In this document: piece by piece, positions 1 through 11,266 of the stretch | Layout of the letters: the number at the start of each line of letters is the position of its first letter | Position numbering within the stretch: the stretch's first letter is position 1 | Assembly (NCBI GenBank): GCA_047495785.1 | Contig: JBLDXI010000013.1 | Span: 620,001-684,000, forward strand | Source of the DNA: Lepidodermella squamata | Taxonomy: Eukaryota; Gastrotricha | DNA length: 64,000 nt | Reading direction: 5' to 3' | Position numbers and translations under genes: made by a program | The notes under the pieces: model-generated | Seen by the model: the letters and a program-made list of their open reading frames with translations, nothing else | What the model was told of the DNA's origin: nothing | Databases searched by the model: none

Positions 1-62
1 GTGCAAAACATATGATTCGCCTCAGCTTTCGAGTACTCATCACTTTAGAATCAATTGTTTAG

Positions 63-374
63 AAGTTTGGTCAGTGACCGCGCCGAGTAAGCTTCTCATC
101 GCTGCTGGTATTGACGAAGAATTGGTAATTTATTGTAGCCATAGTCTTCATTTCTTATTTGTATTATTGCATTATTTAGGAGAAAAGGAGAAGCATTCTT
201 GACAAAGATCCTGCTGCTTTGAAGCTGCTGTCCATGGCTGGGCGAGGCCCTTTCAGCGAAGGCTTCCGCCAGGCGATATCAACCCCGAACATTTCTTTCG
301 ACATGAACGCATCACGGAACAGTTACGGCTGTAACTTATCTCGGTCCAACGACAATTGGGATTTTGCTCACTAA
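63..374 (+). CDS. 3' end of an unrecognised gene (last two exons)
   Basis: Only the C-terminal end lies in the window. An exon from about 63-65 to 124 ends at a GT donor (GTAATT). After a 55-bp intron, exon 180-374 continues in phase and ends at TAA 372-374. The readable product is VWSVTAPSKLLIAAGIDEEL followed by EKRRSILDKDPAALKLLSMA and a tail rich in Ser, Asn and Gly ending NDNWDFAH. Bases 1-62 look like intron, ending TTTAG. I do not recognise the family. The tail looks disordered and has no Cys-rich or membrane segment. The exon pair is supported by matching phases and good splice sites. The upstream part is outside the window, so the function cannot be inferred. Confidence 0.5.
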
Positions 375-819
375 TTTCTAACTATAGTGCCAGTTTTGTT
401 GGTTGCTGATGTGCTTCCATGCCTTATTCTTAATCATAAACTCTTTCACATCTCTTCCGGCTTCTTTCAAAAACATCGTGCAAATAATTGTCATGCTTTC
501 TCAGGAATTATTTTGTTGTGAAAGAATCTTGACATGCTATCAAAATTAGAGCTATTATAATGAAATCTTCCGAATTTTCTATTTTCATATGGGAATTGCG
601 TGCAAAATTCACCTTTTTGACTTGAAACTCAGAATATACGTAAACCTCAACCGGTCTCGCGATGCCTGACTTCTTATTGTGCTTTATCATTTATCGATAG
701 ATCTTAATATTTTCGAAGCTAAATGCCATTTTTACCCTAAATCAGTGCAAAGTAAAACTGACAGGCTTTCTCTTTAAATCTCAATCAAATTTTTTTATTT
801 ATTTATTAGAGAAATTAAA

Positions 820-3792
820 ATGGACTTTGCATTGTCCAAGCAGGTTTCATTCAGCTCCTTAGCAGCTAAGCTTGACGACTTCAAGAACGCCCGTTCGAAG
901 CAATTCCGGATTGAGCGCTTCACGAAGTTCGTCAGCGAATGGCGAAAGGGTTTGGCTGAACGCCGTCAGTCGCGGGTGCCAATAACCGATGATGACCAGA
1001 TCTTCTGCGTCTTCCGGTTATTGCTCCCTAAGCTGGATTACTCCCGGCCGGCCTATAATTTAGCAGCCAAAAGTCTTCGGAAGCTGATTATGGACGTTTT
1101 AAAGATCCCTGAGACTGTAAGCTTAGCGGTTTTTTCGTTGGTCGTATTTTTACTGTATTCTTATTTAGCACCCTGCCGCAAAAACACTTACGGTCGCTAA
1201 CGATGGCGAGCAGAATGAAGAAATCGTGAATGCTGCCTTGCCGGAGAAAATCGCAGAGGTCGTCGCCAGCATTGTAACCTACCATAAGTCAGACCGGCCG
1301 ATTTCTGTCTTCGAAGTCAATGCCTTTCTGGACAAAATCGTTGCCCTAACGCCCCGGAACGAGTCAGTGAAGGCAGAGTTCTACCATCTGCTTCACAACT
1401 TGCCGCCAAGGGCTGTCTTCTGGCTCGCAGCTATAATGCTGAAGGAGGTCAATTTTGGTTTGCCAGCGCTCGCTGTTCTGGACGTTTACCACCCAGACGC
1501 CAGAACGATGTATCTGCACCAGTGTGACCTCAAAGCTATCTGCGATACTATGGCTGATCGGTCATTGCGATTTTCCTCTGAAGCTCAGCAATGTCGTCCC
1601 ACTCTTTTTTGTCATCCCATGCTGTCTGAACGCTTAAATGTCAACAACGTATGCTAACTAATTGTTGTGTCATGATTTTGTTGAGTGATTTGGAATTCCA
1701 ATAGGCTGTGGAAGTTTTGGCGGGGCATCCTTTCGTTATCGAGACCAAATACGACGGCGAGCGCTTTCAGATCCACAAAAACGGCTCTGTTTTCAAATAT
1801 TTTTCTCGACGGTAAGCGTTTATTGGTGTTATTTCACTATTTCCTTCATTTAATTGTTTTATTAGGGGCTATTCCCAATACACGTCTACTTTTGGTGACT
1901 CGTTTAGCAACGGGACGTTAACACCTGGTCTTCGGGGCGCTTTCGCCGACGATGCCGTTGACCTCATCATCGATTGCGAGATGATGACCTACGACAGCGT
2001 AGAAGACAAGTTCATCCCACTCGCTCGGTCTAAGAAAGATATCAAGAAGGTCCGAAAGGAGCATGACTGGAGCCTAAACAGCGGTAGCGCTGCGCTGATC
2101 GTGTTTGACATTCTTTATGTCAACGGCCAAACAGTGCTGCACATGCCTCTTCAAGAAAGGCTTAAACTCCTTGAGAAGGTTGTCCGTCCTGTGCCTGGCA
2201 AGCTTTTTTTCGGTAAACGAGTCTTCTCGCAAAATCCTCGCGAAGTCGCCGACGCCTTGCTGGCGGCCATCAACCAAGGTGATGAGGGTCTTATCCTCAA
2301 AAAGCTGTCTTCTACTTACCAGCCTGACAAGCGCGAAGGAGGCGGCTGGTTCAAGGTCAAAGCTGATTACTCGGACGAATTAGCTGATACATTGGACCTG
2401 GTCTTGATGGGCGCAGACTACGGCGAGAACAGGACCATCAACGTTCTGTCCAGTTTCTACCTCGGCGTTCGCGAGCCGCTGACGAATGGCGATGTCCGCT
2501 ACCACTGCGTCGGGAAATGCGGAGCTGGTGTGACGCAGGAGATGAGGCAACTTCTCAATCGTAGCTTGTCTCAACTCGGCGTTCGAACTAGGGCTATCCC
2601 GCCACCAGACACTCTCCGCTTCAACACCCATCCCGTGATTTGGATCGACCCCGAGTCTGCTCCCATTTTCCGAGTCCGGGCTGCCGAGATCACCGACTCA
2701 GACCGTGGACGTGAATCTGCGATCGGGCGTACCTTGCGGTTTCCCAGGGTTCGCGACCTTCGTGATCCGTCTGAGAAGGGTCATGAGAACTGCACGACCC
2801 TAACTGAACTTCTCTCCATGAAAGTCGGGCCGATGGGAAAGCAAAACCTGACCGCCGATGAAGTCGCCGATGCTGCTGATGGTTTGCCTTCCAGCAAGCG
2901 CCGCAAGACTGCTGGTCGAGGTCGCGAAAAGCAACTCGCAGTCGGTGCTGTCGATCCAGTTGAACGTCAGCGTTTGGACGAACTTGCCGCCGCTGCCGCC
3001 CAAACGCGGTTGAAAGGCAAGGAAGTCGTCGTCTTTGACGCGCCCCAATCCCGCATGGCCCAGATCCGCGAACACCTGGCGAATTTTGGTGCTAACCCGG
3101 TCAACGCTCCAAAGCGCGGACTCACCTACCTGTTAATTGCTTATAAGGTTGAGTCGGTCAATGTCCAAGTGTATATGAAGGAGCCGCACAATCACTGGGA
3201 CATCATGTCCGGAGAGTGGTTTGACCGATGCTGTCGCGAAGGTCGCGTAATTACGCCGTAAGTTTCAAAATATTCTTAGGCCGAACTGTTAGATACAGTT
3301 TTTTGTTACAGGAGGAGGCTTGCAGATTTTGTGTACGTTACGCCGCTAACCCGGAGGCTTATTGCCGACGCCTATGGCAATTCGCTGTCAGCCGAGCGGT
3401 CGCAAGAAGAACTGAAGTCTGCTGTCGCCAAAATCAGCATGGAGAATCGGCCATTGCCAAGTGACGAACGGGTGATGGACTTCTTTGACACAATCCACCA
3501 TGGTCAGAGCAAATATCACCTGTTCCGCCGAATGGTCGCTTTTTTCGGCAAGCCCAAGGGCCGATTTTACTCCGACAGCCAGTTCCTCTTTGTGCTTTAC
3601 GGTGGCCGCGTCGCCAACAGTGCAGATGAGCCCGGGTTGACCCACTTCATCATCGACGATAGGCACCTCGATGGCGTTGACTGGTCGGTGGTGGCGCTTT
3701 CGAAGCGTGCCCATCTAGTCACACCGACCTGGGTCTCTGAAAGTGTGGCGTCCAACAACCTGCTGGAGGATCGATTCTTTCGTCCGACCTAG
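820..3792 (+). CDS. LIG4: DNA ligase IV
   Basis: ATP-dependent ligase that seals double-strand breaks in non-homologous end joining with XRCC4; nuclear. Five exons: 820-1116, 1169-1648, 1705-1811, 1866-3257 and 3312-3792, all in compatible phase, giving about 918 residues (human LIG4 is 911). The nucleotidyltransferase motif I reads ETKYDGER, with the adenylated Lys at about residue 274, essentially the human position. Downstream come the adenylation and OB-fold signatures (DEGLILKKL, then [11 protein letters not shown]). The C-terminal third carries two BRCT-like domains, the second ending [21 protein letters not shown]. The N-terminal roughly 250 residues match the ligase DNA-binding domain in size. 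The exon 1/2 joint (1116/1169) is the least certain because that stretch is poorly conserved. Nothing suggests inactivation. Confidence 0.93.
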
Positions 3793-4073
3793 CTGTTGTC
3801 ATATCTTTTGCATCGAAACGCGATAACTGCCATTTGCAGTTCCTGTCTTGCGTTTTTAAGCGGATTACATTCGAAATTCAACTGGCGGAGACGATTCACT
3901 GCTATTTCAACTGCTTTTTAACATGTGATCGATGTTATTTGCACATCGCCATTCCACGTCGATTTTTTTGCTTTTCTACTTCTGGTCAAACACTATTTGC
4001 TGATTTTTACTAAACGGAGTTATCTTTATAACCTGCCTTGTTTTTCTAGATCTGCTAATGTTATAGTGATACC
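3793..4073. other. intergenic spacer LIG4 / gamma-SNAP
   Basis: AT-rich 281-bp gap between two plus-strand genes. It probably holds the LIG4 3' UTR and the gamma-SNAP promoter. No ORF, repeat or RNA gene is recognisable. Confidence 0.5.
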
Positions 4074-5160
4074 ATGTCATTGGCTGCGCCGAAATTGATA
4101 GCCGAGGCAGAGCAATGCATAAAAAATGCGGAAAAATTGTTTGTTGATTGTTCAATTTCCGACAATCATTGTAAGTCTGTTTTTCATTCAGTATTAAAAC
4201 TTCGTTGACAAAATGGACGGCTGATTACGACGGAGCCGCTTCCGAATACCAGAGAGCTGCCTTAAATTATCGAAATGCCAAACAGCTTGAGAAAGCAAAA
4301 GAAGTTTACTGCAAGGCGGCTGATTGCTACCTCAAGTGCAACACTCCGTTCCACGCCGCCAAGTAAGCAAATTTGTTGATAATCAGTCAATTGCTCATTT
4401 TTCTCGTTTGTACAGGCAATATGAGCAGGCTGGATTTTGTTTGCGAGATGCAGGCAAACTCGAAGAAGGGGCCGATATGGTTAGCAAGGCTGCGAGCTAT
4501 TTCCAACAGTCGGGCGATCTCGACACAGCAACTTTGGTTTTAGCAAAAGCTGCCAAAATTATCGAAGAAACGAAGCCAGATCAGGCAGTTCAAATTTATA
4601 AGAAAGCGGCTGACTTGGCCGAAATTGAGGACAAGTACACTTTGGCCGCTGATCATATGGCTAAAGCCGCCAGCTTGGAAATCCGTCGGCGGAAACTTAT
4701 TGATGCCAGGCAGTCATATCAAAAGCAGCTGGAATATTGCGTGAAGGCTGGCGGAAGTGGTGGGTCAGCTTCGACGCCCGCTCGAGTTGTGTTATCATTG
4801 GTCGTTGTCAACGTTGCGGCCGGCGATTTGGTCGCCGCTCGCAAGGACCTGGATCTAGCAGTCGGCGTTAATAATTTCACGTCGACTGAGGAGTGCTGTT
4901 TAGCCACCAATTTAATTGACTCGCTCGAGCGAGGCGACTCGAAAACTGCGGTGCAAGTCCTGCGAAATCCGATTTTCAAATTTATGGACAACGAAATTGC
5001 CAAATTAGCACAAGAAATGCTCAGCACTAGGAAGGAGCAAGCAACTGCCGAGGAACTTGTAGCAGCATCGGCAAAAGCAGCCGCTAAAGCAGAAATCGGT
5101 GCTGACGAGGAAGCTGGTCCAGCTGAGGCTGAATCGCAGGATCTCTCATTCCTTCAGTAA
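4074..5160 (+). CDS. NAPG: gamma-SNAP, NSF attachment protein gamma
   Basis: Adaptor that recruits the NSF ATPase to SNARE complexes for disassembly after membrane fusion; cytosolic. Three exons: 4074-4138, 4192-4362 and 4416-5160, giving about 326 residues (human gamma-SNAP is 312). TPR-like helical pairs run through the protein, for example ADYDGAASEYQRAALNYRNA, then YEQAGFCLRDAGKLEEGADM. Near the C-terminus NPIFKFMDNEIAKLA matches the family hallmark (human NSPLFKYMDNDYAKL), which separates gamma from alpha/beta SNAP. The first donor is the unusual GTTTGT at 4139. I chose it because it restores AEKFIKTSLTKW, gap-free against human AEKYLKTGFLKW; the nearby GTAAGT would break the frame. The tail is Glu/Ala-rich. 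Confidence 0.92.
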
Positions 5161-5626
5161 CTGGCGCAGATGGAACTTTATAATGATAATTGCAATTCGA
5201 AACTTCTTGTAATGAATGTCGCAATATTGTTTGCCTGATCGCATGCACCTTGATTACATGGTGATGTCATGTCTTCGTTTTTGTTCTAATTTTGTCTGTG
5301 ATTTCCGCCTTCTGATGAGAGCATTCGTATTAGCATATTCACGTATGCATTTATTTACACGAAACGAGCTTGGTGGGCTATCCAATTAATGTGGCATCGT
5401 GGTAGAAAACCTCATGTTTACAGTTGTTTCCACATAATTTCTTATTTCCATGTCATGCGGCCAGGGTCAACTAGATATGATATGCGCTTTTAAATAAAAG
5501 AGAGCTTTTATCGACACCTTTTCCAGTGTTTTATTTACATGATAGCAAATATGAAATACAAGTTGAGTTGAAATTGACGGGAAAACTTTAACGACGAGAG
5601 AATGCTATTCGATAGCCTTGTAGATG

Positions 5627-6474
5627 TCACGGGTGTGAGCGAGGTTTTTTGTTTTCTTCTACCCAAGTGTTGAACACTTCTCGGCAGAAATTGACGACAC
5701 ATTGAGGACCTGGTTATAGAATAGCAATGTAACGAGTAATTGTTGCACTTGGAAAATTTACCACAAAAATCTCGATCCCAGAGTTTGTTATCGACGGCGG
5801 GCTTTGAGCACCCGAATCCACGACACGTCCTAGCGGGTATAGCCTGTATGACAAAAAAACTGTGAGAAAAAAATAAGACGGCTGAATAACTTACAGATCT
5901 ACTCCCTGCGTTTGTTTCAATATTCGCAAGAGAACTGATATCGATAAACGAGATTAGAACAATAAAACACATCATAAACACGGTTACCGATCATATTCTT
6001 CTTTTAGCCGACTGTTTTCGTCAATATATCGCTGCTTGCCTGCGGAATCCATGCTTTCCCAATTTTGCATTGCAAGCTTTTGCAGCTCAGCCATTGTCAC
6101 AGAGGGTTTGTTTGCTTTCAGAATCTTCTCATAGTCGCGGAAAAATAAGCAGAACGCAGACGGTGGCCTTAAAATATAAGTTTTATAAACATCGACAACT
6201 AACATCATGATACGCACCTGGACAGTTTCGGCTTCCTGTCTTCGGCCTCTGATTTGTAGAGTGAAACATTAGACGCGTTTTTCGCAGCTGCTCTAACGTT
6301 GCTGAGAGGCTCGTTGTAATCTTCATCACTGCTGAACTGCTCACCCGAATTTATTGCGCCCGGGTGGGAGGAATCCATAGGTCTGCGAACCGAAGTAGCA
6401 GGTTTGGCGTTGCAGTTTTCTACCACTAAAATGTCATCACCATCTTCCAATCTTAATTTAAATACTCGCTGCAT
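5627..6474 (-). CDS. TOX/TOX4-like HMG-box protein
   Basis: Probable nuclear DNA-binding protein. Five minus-strand exons: 6474-6218, 6167-5988, 5934-5895, 5843-5762 and 5709-5627, giving 213 residues with consistent phases. Exon 2 is an HMG box opening PPSAFCLFFRDYEKILKAN, with the TOX-type 'FFRD' and a later SMDSAGKQRYIDENSRLKEEY. Exons 4-5 encode a C-terminal Cys module, CRGFGCSKPAVDN then WDRDFCGPQCVVNFCREVF. It corresponds to the conserved TOX4-type C-terminus (CxxxGCxNP...WDxxYC...ECVVxHCRDVF). The protein is much shorter than vertebrate TOX proteins (500-600 residues): the long Pro/Gln-rich linkers are absent. The assignment to the TOX family is strong; orthology to TOX4 in particular is an inference. 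It is convergent with the gamma-SNAP gene. Confidence 0.82.
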
Positions 6475-6585
6475 TACATCTCTCTATGTGCCTATAAAAA
6501 GATACGGAGCTCAGTATAGATGAATAAAAATAATAATAATGAGACGAATAATAAGGAATAAGGATACATTAACGTTATGATTACA

Positions 6586-6670
6586 TACCGTCAACTGGGG
6601 TGACTTTGGGCATCGGGGTCACTTCGACGTACCAAAATGGGGTGACTTTGGCGTACCAAAAATCAAAGAT
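6586..6670. mobile_element. terminus of a TA-flanked DNA transposon
   Basis: TACCGTCAACTGGGGTGACT begins at 6586. A second GGGGTGACTTTGG motif follows about 50 bp later, with an inverted GGGGTCACTT between. The first bases match both ends of the element at 12877-13813 (TACCGTCA + TTGGGG). No partner end (TGACGGTA) was found in the following 1.3 kb, so this is a solo or truncated end. Confidence 0.55.
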
Positions 6671-6825
6671 GGTAAGGTAAAGAGTTCTCATTTTATTTTT
6701 TTCAAGGTTTCACTTCACACGTTGTATCGTACAAACTATACCTAATCCTTGATGCTTTATAAACCTTATTATAAACATTCATGGGGTTTCATTGTTTCAA
6801 GCAATCAATTATATAAAAGCGTGAA

Positions 6826-6990
6826 CTGGAGACCTCGCTCCTCGGCCTAATTGGCATGATCAAAAGTGTAGATTACTGCTACGATGCATTTACAAGTTTG
6901 TAGCCTGACTGCATATTATAACGGTTTTTCTACGCTACTAGATACTACACTTTTGATCATGCCAATTAGGCCGAGGAGCGAGGTCTCCAG
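6826..6990. mobile_element. palindromic MITE-like element with perfect 46-bp arms
   Basis: Bases 6826-6871 and 6945-6990 are perfect reverse complements over 46 bp, starting CTGGAGACCTCGCTCCTCGG. They are separated by a 73-bp AT-rich spacer. No coding capacity is present. This is a non-autonomous inverted-repeat element or a foldback structure. Perfect arms suggest recent insertion or homogenisation. Confidence 0.75.
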
Positions 6991-7048
6991 TGGCGAAAAA
7001 TCTTAAGCGGCAAATACTAAGGGATACTAACTGATTGGGATATTGCAC

Positions 7049-7093
7049 GGGAGACCTCGCTCCTCGGCCTAATTGGCATGATCAAAAATGTAG
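7049..7093. repeat. solo copy of the 46-bp palindrome arm
   Basis: About 45 bp repeats the left arm of the element at 6826-6990 (GGGAGACCTCGCTCCTCGGC onward), with one internal base change (AAAATG for AAAGTG). No inverted partner lies close by. It is a third copy within 270 bp. Confidence 0.7.
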
Positions 7094-7327
7094 TATCATG
7101 GAACGCTTCAATAAAAGCAGCGAAATTTGTTTCAAGTAAGTTTGATGTTTCAAGTACTTCTCGATCTATCAAGAGGGTACTTGACATATCATGCAGTACT
7201 TGATCAATCGAATACTACTCGATAGATTAAAGCCTACTTGATAGTTCAAATACTATTTCTTCGATATCATTAGTTATATAGCTCAAGATCTACCTCATCG
7301 AAGAAACCTCATCGAAAACACGGAAAT

Positions 7328-7705
7328 GGGTTTCACTTTGAAACCCTCAAATGTTTCTTATATAGCGAGCAAGGTAGTATCAAAGTGAAACCCTCAAATG
7401 TTTCTTATAAATACTATATAGCGAGCAAGGTAGTATCAAAGTGAAACCCTCAAATGTTTCTTATATAGCGAGCAAGGTGGTTTCACTTTGAAACCCTCAA
7501 ATGTTTCTTATAAATACTATATAGCGAGCAAGGTGGTTTCACTTTGAAACCCTCAAATGTTTCTTATAAATACTATATAGCGAGCAAGGTGGTTTCACTT
7601 TGAAACCCTCAAATTTTTCTTACGTTTCTTATATAGCGAGCAAGGTAGTATCAAAGTGAAACCCTCAAATGTTTCTTATATAGCGAGCAAGGTGGTTTGA
7701 AACCC
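7328..7705. repeat. tandem repeat array, about 8 units of 45-57 bp
   Basis: Units share GAAACCCTCAAATGTTTCTT, then an optional ATAAATACT, then TATATAGCGAGCAAGG. Two unit types alternate. One carries GGTTTCACTTTGAAACC (a hairpin-forming palindrome); the other carries TAGTATCAAAGTGAAACC, in which the core heptamer is inverted. The last unit lacks the heptamer. There is no spacer/repeat regularity of a CRISPR kind, and the setting is eukaryotic. Confidence 0.85.
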
Positions 7706-10583
7706 TGAACCTTTCAAGTAATAAATTATCATTATAATCAACATCATGAATTTGAAACCTGAACATTTTTAAAATTTTATCCAGGGGACTGGCGAATACC
7801 CCGCGAGTGGGAATCTAAAATATTTGACGCCAGCGCAACTACCCTAGCCTCAACTGCCGTCAGGCTAAAACGGAATGACAATCACTCACAGAGACTATTT
7901 CCTGAAGATAAAGAAGCAAAGAGCAAACCCATTCATGTACTAGTCGACATCTATTGATATTTAGTAGCCGATTACACTGTTTAGATAAATGCTCCAAATA
8001 GCATTTTAGAGGACTTTCCTTTCCCTTTACAACACCCATACGTTCGTATGAGGAAGTGCGGCGGTTGATTCGTAGATTCGTTCCGCAGTGTCGCCGATAA
8101 ATCAAAAGAGTCAAAAAAGATAGTAGATGCAAATCGGGAGTCAGAAGCAGTGGAAGTCCTCAATGCGCATGCACATCAGAGCTTGACTTGCTATGGATGG
8201 AAGGATGGATTCGTTGCCAAATCGACAGTCGTCCGACAGCTTTTGGGGGCTCTTCAAAAGCTCTTCAAAGTCAGGATCAGGAATTACGATTTCTCCTCGC
8301 CCTGACGGACTCAAGCTTTCGCCATAAGGCGGAGCTTGTGAGAAAATCGCGAGCTTACGCTCTAGGAAAGTTTGAACTGGTTTACTAACTACTTAATCGA
8401 AATCCCTACCCCTGGTACTCCAGTTATTGCTGACTGTTTCTCCAGGGCCCAGGCATTAGTGCCCAGGTGGCTTTTCCACTCACTCAGCGAAAACGAAAAA
8501 CGAAAAACTCAGCGAAGCCTACAAACGCCGTCGTAGCAAGAAAGCTACCAAAACTTGAAAAAAGCCCAGGTTTATTTAATGCCCCAGTGTTAATAGATAT
8601 AAAAGTATTGTTCATATTTAGTAGAATTTTTGACGCATGTAATTCATAATTTTGTGATAAAGACCTTCACCGAAAAATGACTATTGAACGGCGATCGAGA
8701 TGGGACCCAAAACTAGTTTTTACGTCTCAGACTACGTCAGCAGGGATGTTCCTTTTGAAGTTATTGATCGAAACTCAGTGGCCTCTATAAGTTATTTATT
8801 GTAGTTTTGTTCGCTGCTGGTAGTTCAGAAAGTTTACACTACAGTGAAGCCTTTTATTTCTACCTATTTCTATTTCATTGTTTTGTATCTAAAGACTCAA
8901 GACTCGCGTAAAACATCACTGACGTGTGATTCGAGGTCTTCACATCAACCTGATGCTTTTTTTTTGAGCTCATCAGCCCATCGATGCTAATGGTTTGAAC
9001 GTCATTTGTTTCTGCCATGAAATGTCTACGAGTGTTCCACTCAAACGATGCCTCATCAAACCATCGGCTTAGTTGAACGTAAATTTTTTACCTGGTTGTC
9101 TGCATATCTCGGACGTTGGTGAAAAGAAGCTGCTGGCTGAATTATATTCGACAACAACTGCTGAAAGTTCTTCAAAACTGACAGCCTCATCTTACGCTCA
9201 GCTTATTAGTGAAATCCACCCCGACGGAGGCAGGTGCATGAAACATGAAATAAATTCCACTAGGGTGGAACGCAATGGGGTACACGCGCATCGTGCTCTC
9301 TTGCTCCCTCCGCCCACTTAGTAATGATGATCGTTCATGGAGGATTGAGGAACACCTATTAAATTCCTCCTTGTGATCGTTACTTATGCGTGGATTGCTA
9401 ACTTACCCTGGACTGCTGATTGCTAAACAGCGCATCACCTGAAGCCCCAGCCAAACTTACTTTTCAAGCGCAAGGCGTGTAGTCAGACTTGCCTATATTC
9501 TGAATCAAAGCAGTCCTTCATCAATTCGTTATCGGTTTTCTAATCGTATCTCGGAAGTTATTTTTGTATCGTGCAGTGTCACTCTTGCCCCGACACCGAA
9601 TCATTGGCAGCCCTCCTGCCGATTGCTAATTTCGCGGCAGAGTCAAACGTCGTTTAATATATCAAAGCTGCTAACGAATTCGAATGGAAAGATCCATGCC
9701 AATATTTTACTGTCCGTTTTAAATGCATATCACCGGCGACTAGATGGCAGTCATATAAATCTCGGCTTATCCTTATCGGCACCTTCGTTTTAGATCACGA
9801 GCACAGTATCAAGTACAACATCTCACTGGAAACCAAATTGTATACCCCTGTTATGCTGAAATGTGAAATTATATTCAAACAGACCCGTTCATTCTGAAAT
9901 TTTTGAATGAACATCGCGACTTTGCGCTGACAATCCACCGCCCCACAATAGTAACTGTTAATTGTGCAGACCCCCGAATAGGATAAATTGCAGTTTCTTG
10001 TTTCTCATTTGTATTAATTCTCTTTGATGATGCCTACCGAAAAACCTGTAATACTATTTAAGTAAAGTGAGAGTTGTTCATACTTTAGAATCGAGTCACC
10101 GATGGTCTGGTTTAGTCAACTTTCGCGGTCTGACGCATATCTATGAATGCTCTTCGGAAGTCCTCAATTAACAGAATTTTTCGATTCTGCGGTCAAGTCG
10201 TCTTTGTCAACACAAGGTAACGTGAGTTATCTGAGCGTGTCTATCTACACACATGTGATGAGAGACCATCTTGCTGCGAATCCGAATGCTGATGAGAGAA
10301 ATGTCATCGTTTGGTGATGATTCGCTGACGAAGCTTCATTCATCTTCATTACATGATTATTTTATAGATATGTCACGTTGTCCATTAGAATTCTTAATAC
10401 TTATTGCCTCTTTCCTCTCAAGTCATTCCTTGGCTGCAGTAATGATCATGCATATCAGATAAACCTCTAGAGCAAAAATCGCATCACTGCAGTCGAAGCG
10501 CTATTTGAGATGCTTTCTTACGCGAGCACGTTATTAAGAAGCTGTTGACTTTGTTTTTAGGATTTTCATTGAGTTTTTCGATC
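7706..10583. other. long gene-poor interval upstream of UQCRB
   Basis: About 2.9 kb with only short, unconvincing ORFs on both strands and no splice-consistent gene. It contains one copy of a dispersed repeat (8294-8373). The end probably holds the UQCRB 5' UTR, with a possible intron acceptor TTTTTAG just before 10561. Nothing else is recognisable. Confidence 0.5.
8294..8373 (+). repeat. dispersed repeat, copy 1
   Basis: TCCTCGCCCTGACGGACTCA, followed by AGCTTTCGCC, TAAGGCGGAGCT and TGTGAGAAAATCGCGAGCT. About 80 bp are closely matched at 22762-22842. The segment contains a short imperfect hairpin (CGCC...GGCG). Confidence 0.65.
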
Positions 10584-10982
10584 ATGTCGTCGCCAGCTAT
10601 GATGGCTGCCAGACCTGCTGGTCAAACGTTTAAGGACTGGCTGAAGAAAACCATTTTCTATGCTAATGGTTACCACAAGTATGGCCTGAAATCCAATGAC
10701 ATCGTCTACGTGACTCCCGAGGTCCGCGAAGCTCTCAAGCGCCTGCCGAAGAAAGAATACGATGAGCGATACTATCGCATGGCTCGTGCTATCAATGTAA
10801 CCGACAATTTTCACAGTAACCAATTTTTGAAATGTGTTAATTATCCACAGATTCATTTGCACGGCAAAATTCTTCCCCAGAACGAATGGATCAAGTACGA
10901 GGAAGACCACAAGTACCTTCAACCGTATCTGGACATGGTCAAACGCGAAAAAGCTGACAAGAAGCTCTTCAACCAGAGCTAA
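10584..10982 (+). CDS. UQCRB: cytochrome b-c1 complex subunit 7 (UQCRB homologue)
   Basis: Small matrix-side subunit of respiratory complex III, which transfers electrons from ubiquinol to cytochrome c. Two exons, 10584-10796 and 10851-10982, give about 114 residues (human 111). Family landmarks: YGLKSNDIVYVTPEVREALK, then RLPKKEYDERYYRMARAI, and after the junction LHGKILPQNEWIKYEEDHKY, matching human ILPKEQWTKYEEENFYL. The 54-bp intron is a multiple of three and has no stop, so the locus also reads as one continuous ORF. Removing it restores the family spacing between RAIN and IHLHGKILP. ATG 10584 was chosen; the nearby ATG-ATG at about 10599 would also fit. Confidence 0.9.
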   Translation: MSSPAMMAARPAGQTFKDWLKKTIFYANGYHKYGLKSNDIVYVTPEVREALKRLPKKEYDERYYRMARAINVTDNFHSNQFLKCVNYPQIHLHGKILPQNEWIKYEEDHKYLQPYLDMVKREKADKKLFNQS

Positions 10983-11266
10983 GCTAGGCTACGGAAAATA
11001 AAAACTGTACATAAGCCCCCAATCTTACAATTCTCTTGCAGTTTGCTAGCCAAATACACGGCTAGATTTATCTTAGAATCGGAAAAATTGGTATTGTTGT
11101 ATGAGCGCTGGAACCTTCTCTGAAACCCGTAATTCGCCATGCATTGAAAATCTTAGATATTTAATAAAGCCGATTGCGAATAGACTTCATATGCATTTTA
11201 TTCTCAATTTGAAATACAGTTGTACTCGGGAAGAACTATTGTTAAAAAACAGAGTAAGCACACAAC

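Noticed and set aside
7328-7705. CRISPR-like appearance of the repeat array
   Set aside because: Units are contiguous without unique spacers, and the surrounding genes are eukaryotic with introns.
8188-9321. Several 60-82 codon ORFs in the 7.7-10.5 kb gap
   Set aside because: No domain, no splice-consistent extension, and partly within a dispersed repeat.
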